33,753 bases of DNA from Loigolactobacillus backii (GTDB lineage Bacteria > Bacillota > Bacilli > Lactobacillales > Lactobacillaceae). How positions within the stretch are numbered: the stretch's first letter is position 1; each line of letters opens with the position of its first letter. Made by a program: the position numbers and the translations under genes. Below are positions 23,470 to 31,807 of this stretch, piece after piece. The notes below the pieces were generated by a model, which saw only the letters and a list, made by a program, of their open reading frames with translations, did no database searches and was not told the origin of the DNA. The stretch lies in contig NZ_RHNQ01000026.1 of NCBI RefSeq assembly GCF_003946275.1, forward strand, positions 1-33,753, read 5' to 3'.

Positions 23470-23580
23470 GTGTTTGAAAAAGCGGTTAGATTCTGAGGAT
23501 TAGCCTAGATTGACGAATTATCTGTGAAACAGATGATTTGGCGATCGTAGCTAACCGCAGGAACCTGCTTTTTCAAACAC
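23470..23580 (+). repeat. Modular palindromic repeat, copy R4 (simple form)
   Basis: A 111-bp single hairpin. Ends GTGTTTGAAAAAGC / GCTTTTTCAAACAC are a perfect 14-bp inverted repeat, continued by GGTT..CTGAGGATTAGC against GCTAACCGCAGGAACC. The tip is ATCTGT-GAA-ACAGAT. It starts 2 bp after the upstream stop codon. Confidence 0.92.
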
Positions 23581-23592
23581 GTTTCCGCCAGA

Positions 23593-23904
23593 GTGCCTAA
23601 AAAGCGGTTAGGTTCTGAGGATTACTAACGATGTCGATCGGACTAGGATGAACCGAAGTCCGAATCGCAGCCTAGATTGACGAATTATCTGTGAAACAGA
23701 TGATTTGGCGATCGTAGCTACTATTCCGCAATTGAGGATTATTACTAGCTTCGCTTACGATGTCGATCGGACTAGGATGAACCGAAGTCCGAGTCGCAGC
23801 CTAAAACGCTAATAATCTTGATGCCTCACACGTTGTCCATTCAACTAAGGCGAAAATCGCCAAGTTGAAACATGGCAACCGCAGGAACCTGCTTTTACAA
23901 ACAC
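23593..23904 (+). repeat. Modular palindromic repeat, copy R5 (composite)
   Basis: A 312-bp element, 12 bp after R4. It carries, in order, the CGGACT/AGTCCG arm, the ATCTGT/ACAGAT arm, a second CGGACT/AGTCCG arm enclosed by GATTATTA/TAATAATC, and the TTCAACT-GGCGA/TCGCC-AGTTGAA arm, between the usual ends. The arms of other copies are combined here. Confidence 0.9.
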
Positions 23905-23986
23905 GTTTCCACCAGTTAGCCAAAGCTTCTAGTAGGATCACAGAAACAGATTCAATAAAAATTATTTTGTCAGATGAATTAAAAAG

Positions 23987-24823
23987 ATGGGTATTAAAAA
24001 AATGACGCAATTAGATGTTTTGCATAAAATTGAATTAAATTTATTAAAAACAGTGGTCGATATTTGTGAGCGACACCAAATCAATTATTTTATGATCGGC
24101 GGTTCACTTTTGGGCACCATCCGGCATCAGGGCTTCATTCCTTGGGATGATGACATTGATGTCGGCTTTTTGCGTCAAGATTACGAAAAATTTTTACAGG
24201 TGGCGGCAGGCGAATTACAGCCGGCGCAACGGCTAATGACAACGCAAAATACGAAGGATTACGGTTTTGCTTTTTCGAAGATTGTTGCTGAAAATACTGA
24301 AATGGTTGAAACGTACAACCTACCTAATAACGCGGTACATAGCGTTTACGTCGATCTATTTCCCTTTGACGCGATTCCGGCAGCTGTTCAGGCCCGGCAG
24401 AAGCAGTACAAGCAGTTTAAACTGTATAATCGTTTGGTAATTGAGCGGTTGAAGTACGGCCACGCGGATCCACCGGCAAAACGCGCGGTGATTGTGGCGT
24501 TAAACTTGGTGCACCGTTTTCAGTCCGTGGGCTACTTGAAACAGGAGCGGCGCGCAATTATGACTGCCTATCAGGCGCAGGCCGCCACATTAGATCAAAT
24601 CAACATGTGCTCGCAGTACGCTTACGGTAAGGAAATCATCAAACAAAGTGAACTCCACCAATTTATAACGCGTTCATTTTCCGGCCTGCAAGTGAAGGTG
24701 CCAGCGGCCTACGATGCCATTTTGACGCGAATGTACGGCGATTACATGCAACTGCCACCAAAAGACAAGCAAGTGGAAAAGCATCTGAGTGATTTCCGCG
24801 TTGATGGCCAGATTGTGGATTAA
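23987..24823 (+). CDS. LicD-family phosphotransferase
   Basis: A 278-residue protein of the LicD/fukutin-like nucleotidyltransferase-fold family, which move phosphocholine or phospho-polyols from CDP-activated donors onto glycans. The signature is MIGGSLLGTIRHQGFIPWDD (about 36-55) followed by DIDVGF; the two acidic groups bind metal. Later VYVDLFPFDAIP and YAYGKEI are also family features. ATG 23987 or 24002 are both possible; neither has a good ribosome site. With a TagD-like CDP-glycerol-forming enzyme in the same cluster, glycerol phosphate is a plausible group (inference). Flanked by repeats on both sides. Confidence 0.9.
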   Translation: MGIKKMTQLDVLHKIELNLLKTVVDICERHQINYFMIGGSLLGTIRHQGFIPWDDDIDVGFLRQDYEKFLQVAAGELQPAQRLMTTQNTKDYGFAFSKIVAENTEMVETYNLPNNAVHSVYVDLFPFDAIPAAVQARQKQYKQFKLYNRLVIERLKYGHADPPAKRAVIVALNLVHRFQSVGYLKQERRAIMTAYQAQAATLDQINMCSQYAYGKEIIKQSELHQFITRSFSGLQVKVPAAYDAILTRMYGDYMQLPPKDKQVEKHLSDFRVDGQIVD

Positions 24824-24973
24824 TTGCTAGCGGTGCGATAATGAAGAAACGATGGCGGTGATTGAAGCAGTGCTCCGCGAAGACAGTCCGGATTAAGTTG
24901 CCGTCTTCATTGAGCTACTACAGGCAGGGCCGTTATTTTTATATAAACTGAAAAATGGTCTGGTTACATAAAC
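24824..24973. other. Spacer with possible gene remnant
   Basis: A short open stretch at about 24837-24896 reads DNEETMAVIEAVLREDSPD and stops. It may be the tail of a lost gene but is too short to identify. Confidence 0.2.
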
Positions 24974-25240
24974 GTGAACGCAAAAGCAGTTTCCTGTGGT
25001 TGCCATGTTTCAACTTGGCGTATTTCGCCGTAGTTGAATGGACAACGTATGGCGCATCAAGATTATTAGCGTTTTAGGCTGCGACTCGGACTTCGGTCCA
25101 TTTTAGTCCGATCGACATCGTAAGCGAAGCTAGTAATAATCCTCAATTGCAGAATAGTAGCGCCAAAATACGTTTCGGCCGTTGCTCGGCTAAAGCCGCT
25201 TCTTAGGCCAATCCGCAGAAACTCCCGCTTTTGCATCGAC
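24974..25240 (-). repeat. Modular palindromic repeat, copy R6 (variant ends, composite)
   Basis: A 267-bp element inverted relative to R4. Ends GTGAACGCAAAAGC / GCTTTTGCATCGAC are a different end sequence from the main form, but the inner modules are shared: TTCAACTTGGCG arm, CGGACT/AGTCCG arm, TAATAATC stem, then a GGCCGTT-GC-TCGGC-like arm. Confidence 0.85.
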
Positions 25241-25247
25241 ATAAACG

Positions 25248-25356
25248 TGAAAGCAAAAGCAGTTTCCTGCGGTTAGCTACAGAATGCGTTTCGGCCGTTG
25301 TACGGCCCAAGCCGCTTCTTAGGCTAATCCGCAGAAACTCCCGCTTTTGTGTTCAC
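25248..25356 (-). repeat. Modular palindromic repeat, copy R7 (variant ends, simple)
   Basis: A 109-bp hairpin, 7 bp after R6. Ends GTGAAAGCAAAAGC / GCTTTTGTGTTCAC. The tip is GGCCGT-TGT-ACGGCC in the place where R4 has ATCTGT-GAA-ACAGAT. It ends 15 bp before the next start codon and just upstream of its GGAGG. Confidence 0.88.
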
Positions 25357-25370
25357 TCTGGAGGTAAATT

Positions 25371-26264
25371 ATGGTATCTGTTAGTGCTGTTGTTGTAACT
25401 TATAATCGATTGGATTTGCTTAAGGAATGCTTGGCGGCGCTTTTGGGCCAGTCTTATTCTTTGGCCCACTTGATTGTGATCGATAATCATAGTGACGCGC
25501 CTACACAAACTTATTTAAAGCAATTAGGCGCAAAGATCGATTATGTTCGTTTAAAAGAAAATATTGGTGGCGCCGGCGGCTTTTATTCGGGAATTAAGTA
25601 TTTTGCGGAAAAAACTAATGACGATTTTGTTTGGTTAATGGATGATGATACAATTCCGGATAAAAATGCTTTAAACGCTTTGGTGGCGGCTTACAAGGCC
25701 AAACCAGCGACTGGCTTTTTGGCTAGCAATCCCAAGTGGGTGGACGGCACACCTGCGATTATGAACGTGCCGGTGGTGGCGCATCCACTGTGGACGAGTG
25801 CCCTGAACGCCGACAGTCACTTAATCGAGATTAGTCGGGCCAGTTTTGTATCGGTGATGACGAGCCGCGCAGTTGTTTTGAAGTTAGGCTTGCCGATTCG
25901 CCAGTTCTTTATTTGGGGTGACGATACCGAGTACACCGAGCGAATTACGCAACAGTATAAGGCTTACTTGGTCCCCGACAGCTTGGTGACGCACAAAATG
26001 AAGCTGAATCGTGGCGTTAATATTCTGGAAGATGATTCTGCCCGGGCCGGTCGGTATTTTTACGCCTACCGGAATCGCTTATATAATTCCCGCCGGCGTT
26101 CCCGTAAAGAAGTGATTCATTATTACATTCAATTTACAAGTACAACGTTGCACTTATTATTTGGGCACTCAAAACACCGTTGGCATAAGCTCCGGGTTAT
26201 TTTTTCCGGAATGCTGGCGGGCATAACCTTCCGCCCAAAAATTGAATTTCCAAACGTAAAATGA
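25371..26264 (+). CDS. GT2 glycosyltransferase, galactofuranosyltransferase type
   Basis: A 297-residue GT-A fold enzyme. The N-terminal SAVVVTYNRLDLLKECL is the GT2 nucleotide-binding strand. KENIGGAGGFYSGI (62-75) and WLMDDDT (88-94) follow, with the metal-binding Asp triad 91-93; WGDDTEY (182-188) is the likely catalytic-acid region. The GGAGG-F motif and the DDD triad are characteristic of GlfT-like galactofuranosyltransferases and related rhamnosyltransferases. The UDP-galactopyranose mutase gene follows 560 bp downstream, supporting UDP-Galf as donor. GGAGG precedes the ATG by 7 bases. A 38-bp repeat begins 12 bp after the stop. Confidence 0.85.
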   Translation: MVSVSAVVVTYNRLDLLKECLAALLGQSYSLAHLIVIDNHSDAPTQTYLKQLGAKIDYVRLKENIGGAGGFYSGIKYFAEKTNDDFVWLMDDDTIPDKNALNALVAAYKAKPATGFLASNPKWVDGTPAIMNVPVVAHPLWTSALNADSHLIEISRASFVSVMTSRAVVLKLGLPIRQFFIWGDDTEYTERITQQYKAYLVPDSLVTHKMKLNRGVNILEDDSARAGRYFYAYRNRLYNSRRRSRKEVIHYYIQFTSTTLHLLFGHSKHRWHKLRVIFSGMLAGITFRPKIEFPNVK

Positions 26265-26276
26265 TAGATTATTAGA

Positions 26277-26314
26277 GTGTACAAAAAGCGGTTGCGGGAT
26301 GACTTTTTGAACAC
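26277..26314. repeat. Minimal 38-bp palindromic repeat (R8)
   Basis: GTGTACAAAAAGCGGTTGCG paired with GACTTTTTGAACAC. The ends match the large repeats, but nearly all the interior is missing. Placed right after a stop codon, it could act as a hairpin terminator. Confidence 0.7.
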
Positions 26315-26430
26315 GCTTAGTAATGGATTTTATTTGAAGAAAAAGTAGGCGTAATTGGCCGCGATTAATCGGCAATCTAGGAGTGTCTGGGACTACTTTC
26401 GCTAGTATTTTCCTGACTAACTTGGTGGAA

Positions 26431-26779
26431 ACGTGTTTGAAAAAGCAGATTCCTGACTAATTTAGCGAAAACGTGTTTGAAAAAGCAGGTTCCTGCGGTT
26501 GCCATGTTTCAACTTGGCGATTTTCGCCTTAGTTGAATGGACAACGTGTGAAGCATCAAGATTATTAGCGTTTTAGGCTGTGACTCGGACTTCGGTCCAT
26601 TTTAGTCCGATCGACATCGTTAGTAATCCTCAGAATCTGAACGCTTTTTCAGGCACTCTGTTGGAAACGTGTTTGAAAAAGCAGGTTCCTGCGGTTAGCT
26701 ACGATCGCCAAATCATCTGTTTCACAGATAATTCGTCAATCTATGCTAATCCTCAGAACCTAACCGCTTTTTCAAACAC
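26431..26779 (-). repeat. Cluster of palindromic repeats R9-R11
   Basis: Three inverted-orientation elements in a row: a lone end at about 26431-26455 (CGTGTTTGAAAAAGCAG then TTCCTG), a composite of 184 bp at 26473-26656 (TTCAACTTGGCGA/TCGCC arm plus CGGACT/AGTCCG arm), and a simple 111-bp hairpin at 26669-26779 (ATCTGT-TTC-ACAGAT tip) that is close to the exact reverse complement of R4. Each starts after TGG-AAACGTGTTTG or a similar flank. Confidence 0.9.
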
Positions 26780-26824
26780 TTTCTAATAACAAATACGTAT
26801 CTTAAGAATAGAGGAGAAAAGTTA

Positions 26825-27943
26825 ATGGCTCATTATGATTATTTAGTAGTTGGTGCTGGTTTGTTTGGCGCAACTTTTGCTTACGAAGCAGCGAAACGCG
26901 GTAAAACGGTTAAGGTAATTGAAAAGGAAGATCACATTGGTGGCCATATTTACACTAAGAACGTTGATGGTATTAACGTTCACGTTTACGGCGCCCACAT
27001 TTTCCACACCAGCAACAAGAATATCTGGGACTACGTTAATCAATTTGCGGAATTCAACCGCTACACCAACAGCCCCATCGCTAATTACAAAGGCGAAATC
27101 TTTAATATGCCATTTAACATGAATACCTTCAATAAAATGTGGGGCGTCATCACGCCAGCAGAAGCTCAGGCCAAGATTGACGAACAACGCCAAGAAATGG
27201 CCGGGAAAAAGCCAGCTAACTTGGAAGAGCAGGCAATCTCACTGATTGGCCGGGATGTCTACGAAAAGTTAGTTAAGGGCTACACTGAAAAGCAGTGGGG
27301 TAAAAAGGCAACTGACCTACCAGCTTTCATTATTCGTCGTTTGCCCGTTCGGTTAACTTACGATAATAATTACTTTAATGATGCGTATCAAGGCATTCCA
27401 ATCGGTGGTTATACGCAGATTATCGAAAAAATGCTGGCTGACGATAAAATTTCTGTTGAAACGGGCGTTGATTTCTTCGCTAATAAAGATCAGTACTTAA
27501 AGGATTCACCAAAGGTAATTTTCACGGGCATGATTGATCAATACTTCGACTATCAATTGGGTACGCTGGAATACCGGAGTTTGCACTTTGAAACCGAAGA
27601 ATTAGATCAACCTAACTATCAGGGTAATGCCGTCGTTAACTATACGGACGCTGAAACGCCATATACGCGGATTATCGAACATAAACACTTCGAATTTGCC
27701 CGTGGTAATAAGAAGAAAACGATTATCACTAAGGAATTTCCCAAGACTTGGCAAAAAGGCGACGAACCTTACTATCCAGTTAACAATAAAGAAAACAATG
27801 GTTTATTTGCGCAGTATAAGGAACTAGCGGCAACGCAGCCCAACGTCGTTTTTGGTGGCCGCTTAGGTCAGTACAAATATTACGATATGCACCAAGTGAT
27901 TCAGGCTGCTTTGACCACCGTCAAAAAGGAATTCAGTGATTAA
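26825..27943 (+). CDS. glf: UDP-galactopyranose mutase
   Basis: A 372-residue flavoenzyme converting UDP-galactopyranose to UDP-galactofuranose, the donor for galactofuranosyl transfer. The N-terminal FAD-binding motif is VVGAGLFGATFAYEAAKRGK, followed by VIEKEDHIGGHIYTKN and HVYGAHIFHTSN. Also seen are YTEKQWGK, LPVRLTYDNNYF, PIGGYTQIIEKML and the final GGRLGQYKYYDMHQVI, all typical of Glf. GGAG precedes the ATG by 8 bases. The next gene begins 3 bp after its stop, so the flippase is probably co-translated. It fits with the GlfT-like GT2 upstream. Confidence 0.96.
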   Translation: MAHYDYLVVGAGLFGATFAYEAAKRGKTVKVIEKEDHIGGHIYTKNVDGINVHVYGAHIFHTSNKNIWDYVNQFAEFNRYTNSPIANYKGEIFNMPFNMNTFNKMWGVITPAEAQAKIDEQRQEMAGKKPANLEEQAISLIGRDVYEKLVKGYTEKQWGKKATDLPAFIIRRLPVRLTYDNNYFNDAYQGIPIGGYTQIIEKMLADDKISVETGVDFFANKDQYLKDSPKVIFTGMIDQYFDYQLGTLEYRSLHFETEELDQPNYQGNAVVNYTDAETPYTRIIEHKHFEFARGNKKKTIITKEFPKTWQKGDEPYYPVNNKENNGLFAQYKELAATQPNVVFGGRLGQYKYYDMHQVIQAALTTVKKEFSD

Positions 27944-27946
27944 TTT

Positions 27947-29371
27947 ATGAAGGTCGTTAAAAACTATTTGTATAATGCGAGTTATCAGCTCTTTTTGATT
28001 CTCGTTCCCTTGATTACCACACCTTATATTTCCCGGGTTTTAGGTCCAGAAGGTGTTGGGATCAACGCCTATACAAATTCAATTATCCAGTATTTTGTCT
28101 TATTCGGTAGTATTGGGATCAATCTTTACGGTAACCGCGAAATTGCGTACCACCGGGATGATCCGGCTAAGCTAACCAAGACTTTCTGGGAAATTGAAAG
28201 TTTACGGATAATTGCCATTTTAGGGGCAATTGTCATTTTTATGGGCTACTTGGCCATTGTCCATAAGTACCATAATTATCTAGTGATGCAGTCTTTCCAG
28301 CTAATTGCGGCGGCGTTTGATATTTCCTGGTTCTTTATGGGAACCGAAGATTTTCGAACTACCGTTTTGCGGAACATGCTAGTTAAGATTTTATCCGTTG
28401 TTTTAATCTTTAGTTTTGTTAAAACGGCCAGTGATACCGCACTGTACATTTTAATTATCGGTGCTTCCCAGTTAGTTGGTAACATCACGTTGTGGCCGTA
28501 CTTACGCAAACGTCTGGTGCCGGGGATGTTCCACCATTTGAATATTTGGCGGCATTTTCGGCCGGCACTGGTTTTGTTTGTGCCTCAAGTGGCTACGCAG
28601 ATTTACTTAGTGTTAAACAAGACGATGTTGGGCCAATTTGACAGTGTTACGGCGGCCGGCTTTTTCGATAATTCAGATAAGATTGTTAAAATGGTGTTGG
28701 CTATTGTGACGGCAACGGGAACAGTAATGTTGCCGCGAGTTGCCCACACTTTTGCTCAAGGTAATATGAAAAAAGTGAATTCTTATTTGTACACGACTTT
28801 TGATTTTGTTACTTTTGCGTCAATTCCGATGATGTTTGGCTTGGCCGCAATTGCACCTAAGTTTGCGACGTGGTTCTTTGGACCTAAGTTTGCCGCCACC
28901 AGTACCTTGCTGATGTGTGAGGCGCCGGTTATCCTGTTCATTGCTTGGAGCAACGCCATTGGGACCCAGTATTTGCTGCCCACTAATCATAACCGCGAGT
29001 ACACGGTGTCCGTAACTATTGGTGCCGTTGTTAATTTACTACTTAACATCCCGTTGATTATTAAGTGGGGTGCCGTGGGGGCGGCGATTTCTACCGTTGT
29101 TTCCGAGGCCAGTGTTGCTTTTTACCAGCTGTACGTTATTCGCAAACAGGCGTCGCTTAGTCGGCTATTTACCAGCTTTTGGAAATATTTACTCGCTGGG
29201 ATAGTGATGTTTGCCGTTGTCTTTGCCATGAATTTACACCTGCCATTTGGCGCCGTTAACTTAGTTCTAGAAGTTGGTGTTGGCATTGTCATTTACGGAC
29301 TGTTGATGGTACTTTTACGGCCAAAGATTTTGACCACAGTGAAAGATTTCGTGGGTTCACGCCGCAAATAA
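27947..29371 (+). CDS. Polysaccharide flippase (Wzx)
   Basis: A 474-residue membrane protein of the RfbX/Wzx group (MOP superfamily) that moves lipid-linked repeat units across the membrane. About 12-14 helices are predicted by eye. The N-terminus NASYQLFLILVPLITTPYIS, then RVLGPEGVGINAYTNSIIQY and GNREIAYHRDD, is highly typical. The start lies 3 bp after the glf stop with no separate strong ribosome site, so it is likely translated by coupling. Repeat R12 starts 4 bp after the stop. Confidence 0.93.
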   Translation: MKVVKNYLYNASYQLFLILVPLITTPYISRVLGPEGVGINAYTNSIIQYFVLFGSIGINLYGNREIAYHRDDPAKLTKTFWEIESLRIIAILGAIVIFMGYLAIVHKYHNYLVMQSFQLIAAAFDISWFFMGTEDFRTTVLRNMLVKILSVVLIFSFVKTASDTALYILIIGASQLVGNITLWPYLRKRLVPGMFHHLNIWRHFRPALVLFVPQVATQIYLVLNKTMLGQFDSVTAAGFFDNSDKIVKMVLAIVTATGTVMLPRVAHTFAQGNMKKVNSYLYTTFDFVTFASIPMMFGLAAIAPKFATWFFGPKFAATSTLLMCEAPVILFIAWSNAIGTQYLLPTNHNREYTVSVTIGAVVNLLLNIPLIIKWGAVGAAISTVVSEASVAFYQLYVIRKQASLSRLFTSFWKYLLAGIVMFAVVFAMNLHLPFGAVNLVLEVGVGIVIYGLLMVLLRPKILTTVKDFVGSRRK

Positions 29372-29374
29372 AGA

Positions 29375-29495
29375 GTGTTTGAAAAAGCGGTTAGATTATG
29401 GAGTATAGCGAGTATAGCCTAGCTAGGCGAAAAGAGACGCGCAGCGGGTCGTTCGACTAGCGTAGCTATACTCTATAATCTGCTTTTTCAAACAC
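29375..29495 (+). repeat. Modular palindromic repeat, copy R12
   Basis: A 121-bp hairpin, 4 bp after the flippase stop. Ends GTGTTTGAAAAAGC / GCTTTTTCAAACAC. The middle stem is AGATTATGGAGTATAGC against GCTATACTCTATAATCT, a sequence different from R4 but still nearly fully paired. The tip is also different (TAG-CGAA / TTCG-CTA). Confidence 0.92.
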
Positions 29496-29606
29496 GTTTC
29501 CACCAAATTAGTCAGGTAAATATGAGCAAAGTTTTTTTCCTAACACGTAGCCGCAACTGCAAGCTTAAAGTGCGTGAAGAATCGTTAAAAGATAAGGGGA
29601 TTAGTG

Positions 29607-30746
29607 ATGATTAGAGTATTAGTGGTGGGTGACTTTATGCGTGGCAGCGGGTTAACCCGCTATCTGGTGGATACTTTTTCACACCTAGACCCAGCAAAGT
29701 ATCAGATTGACGTTTTGAAATATGGTGGTAAGACCGATATGGACGCGCAGTTGCGGGCGTTAGGCTGGCATATTTACGCGGTGACACCAATTACCAGCAA
29801 TCCACTACGCTATTGGTTGCAGTGGCGGCGTTTCCTGAAGCAACAAGGTCACGTTTATCAGATAATCCACTTTAATTATTCGGCGGCGTGGAATTATTTG
29901 CCGATTAAATGGGCTAGTCAATTAACGAAGGCCAAGATTGTGGTTCATTCGCACAACAGTTATTTCGGTAATGTTTCTAGTAAAAAAGCTGTCATGCAAG
30001 TTTTGTTGGCTTTGCACCAGCACGGCAAAAAAGTAATTGCCCGGCACGCTGATTTGATGTTTGCGACTTCAACGGCGGCGGCCAAGTGGCTTTTTCCACC
30101 TGAATTATTGAAAAAGGGCCAAGTTATGGTGCTACGCAACGGGGTTGATTTGGAAAACTTTGCTTATGCGCCGGCTGTTCGGGAAAAATTACGCCAGCAA
30201 GAACAGTTAACTGAGCATTTGGTCGTTGGTTTTACCGGCGTTTTGCTTGATCGCAAGAATCCGTTATTTGCGGTGGACGTTTTTCAGCAAATTCACCAAC
30301 AACGGCCTGATGCGGTTTTAGTCATGGCTGGTGCTGGGGGTCTAAAGCCTGAATTAGAAAAGCGAGTTGCCGCGGCTGGTTTAACCCAATCCGTTCGCTT
30401 TTTAGGCGTGGTGAGCAACATGGCCGAATGGTACCAAGCCTTTGATCTTTTCTTATTTCCATCGAAAGCAGAGGGCTTTGGTTTGGTAGCAGTTGAGGCG
30501 CAGGCTGCCGGCTTACCAACCTTTGTGTCGGAGGCGATTCCAGCAGAAGTCGTTGCTACTCCAATTTGTCACCAGTTGCCTTTAGCCGCTGGTGCAGAAA
30601 AATGGGCGCAACAAATTTTAACCAACTTGCCTGAGGCCCGTCAGTCTGAGGTTGCTACACTAACGGCCAAACATTTTTCGATTAGTGAGAGTGCACAAAC
30701 GCTGGATTCATACTATAATCAGCTATTAGGTGATCAACTTGGTTAA
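29607..30746 (+). CDS. GT4-type glycosyltransferase
   Basis: About 379 residues, GT-B fold. The N-terminal Rossmann domain begins MIRVLVVGDFMRGSGLTRYL and has IVVHSHNSYF. The C-terminal domain has VGFTGVLLDRKNPLFAVDVF, MAGAGGLKPELEKRV and the donor-binding KAEGFGLVAVEAQAAGLPTF (E-x7-E motif). These are retaining transferases acting on lipid-linked intermediates in the cytoplasm (EpsF-like). AAGGGG lies 7 bases before ATG 29607; GTG 29604 is closer than optimal. It overlaps the next gene's start. Confidence 0.88.
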   Translation: MIRVLVVGDFMRGSGLTRYLVDTFSHLDPAKYQIDVLKYGGKTDMDAQLRALGWHIYAVTPITSNPLRYWLQWRRFLKQQGHVYQIIHFNYSAAWNYLPIKWASQLTKAKIVVHSHNSYFGNVSSKKAVMQVLLALHQHGKKVIARHADLMFATSTAAAKWLFPPELLKKGQVMVLRNGVDLENFAYAPAVREKLRQQEQLTEHLVVGFTGVLLDRKNPLFAVDVFQQIHQQRPDAVLVMAGAGGLKPELEKRVAAAGLTQSVRFLGVVSNMAEWYQAFDLFLFPSKAEGFGLVAVEAQAAGLPTFVSEAIPAEVVATPICHQLPLAAGAEKWAQQILTNLPEARQSEVATLTAKHFSISESAQTLDSYYNQLLGDQLG

Positions 30747-31800
30747 AAAAATCGATATTCTCGCACCACATTTGTCCGGAAATGGTGGGATTGAGACCGT
30801 TATTCGGACGGTGATGTTGCATTTTCAAACGACTGAACAACAAAAAAAATACGCTTTTCGCCTAGTTTTGCCACAAGGGGCTACCCAAATGGACTGGACG
30901 GAAGAGATTAACGAGTTAGTGGTTAACCAAATTAAAAATCCGGGTAAAATTAAACGCCAATTATTTGGAACGTGGTACTTGTGGCAGTACGTTCGCCAAA
31001 CCAACGCCGAAATTATCATTTGCCCTAGTACGCGGTTGGTGAAAATGACGGCAATCTTTCGTAAATTACTGCACCGCCACTTTAAGATTATTTCTTGGAT
31101 TCACTTTTCCTTGTACCAGGAAGCGGCGGTCAAGCCAAAAGACCTGCACTACGCTGATTACCATTTGGCAATTAGTTCTGGTATTCAGAAACAGATGGTT
31201 GAGCTTGGTATTCCTGCGGCTAAGATTGCTTTGATTTATAATCCATTAACCCCCCCGCAGGAGCAAATTGTGCCAACAAAAAAGACGGAGTTTGTTTACG
31301 TTGGTCGTTTGTTGTTAGACGGTCAAAAAAATTTACGGGAACTTGTTCTGGCCACAGCCAAACTGCATGGTGATTGGCACTTAACTTTCTACGGTGCCGG
31401 TTCAGACCGCCAGGCTTTGGCCCAATTGATTGCGGATCACGGCCTTGAAGCGCACTATAAGTTTTACGGCTGGACCCAGCAACCTTGGCGGCAAATTACT
31501 GCTGCTTCTAGTTTTGTTTTAACGTCGAAGTATGAAGGCTTTCCGATGGCGCTACTTGAGGCCGTTTCCCGCGGGCTACCCAGCATTGCTAGCAATTGTC
31601 CAACCGGGCCCGATGATATTATTCAAACGGTTAATGGCCGCTTATACCAACCAGGAGATATTGCCGGACTGGCGGCCCAGATGCAAGCTGTAATTGACGG
31701 CAAGCTTCAATATGATCGCCAAAAAGTTCAGGCTTCCGCACGAAAATTTTATCCGGATGTTTATTTTGAACGGTTTGAAAAGGCACTAGAAATGAAATAA
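30739..31800 (+). CDS. GT4-type glycosyltransferase
   Basis: About 353 residues, GT-B fold. It opens KKIDILAPHLSGNGGIETVI and contains IISWIHFSLY, then FVYVGRLLLDGQKNLRELV, LTFYGAGSDRQALAQLI and the donor site TSKYEGFPMALLEAVSRGLP. I prefer TTG 30739, which follows AGGTG by about 6 bases; GTG 30730 is in frame. It starts inside the end of the previous GT gene, so the two transferases are probably coupled. The sugar transferred cannot be inferred. Repeat R13 starts 7 bp after the stop. Confidence 0.87.
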   Translation: MVKKIDILAPHLSGNGGIETVIRTVMLHFQTTEQQKKYAFRLVLPQGATQMDWTEEINELVVNQIKNPGKIKRQLFGTWYLWQYVRQTNAEIIICPSTRLVKMTAIFRKLLHRHFKIISWIHFSLYQEAAVKPKDLHYADYHLAISSGIQKQMVELGIPAAKIALIYNPLTPPQEQIVPTKKTEFVYVGRLLLDGQKNLRELVLATAKLHGDWHLTFYGAGSDRQALAQLIADHGLEAHYKFYGWTQQPWRQITAASSFVLTSKYEGFPMALLEAVSRGLPSIASNCPTGPDDIIQTVNGRLYQPGDIAGLAAQMQAVIDGKLQYDRQKVQASARKFYPDVYFERFEKALEMK

Positions 31801-31807
31801 GCTGAGA

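Noticed and set aside
23470-23904. CRISPR array made of the closely spaced repeats
   Set aside because: Repeat lengths differ, there are no uniform unique spacers, the repeats are large inverted structures and no cas gene is present.
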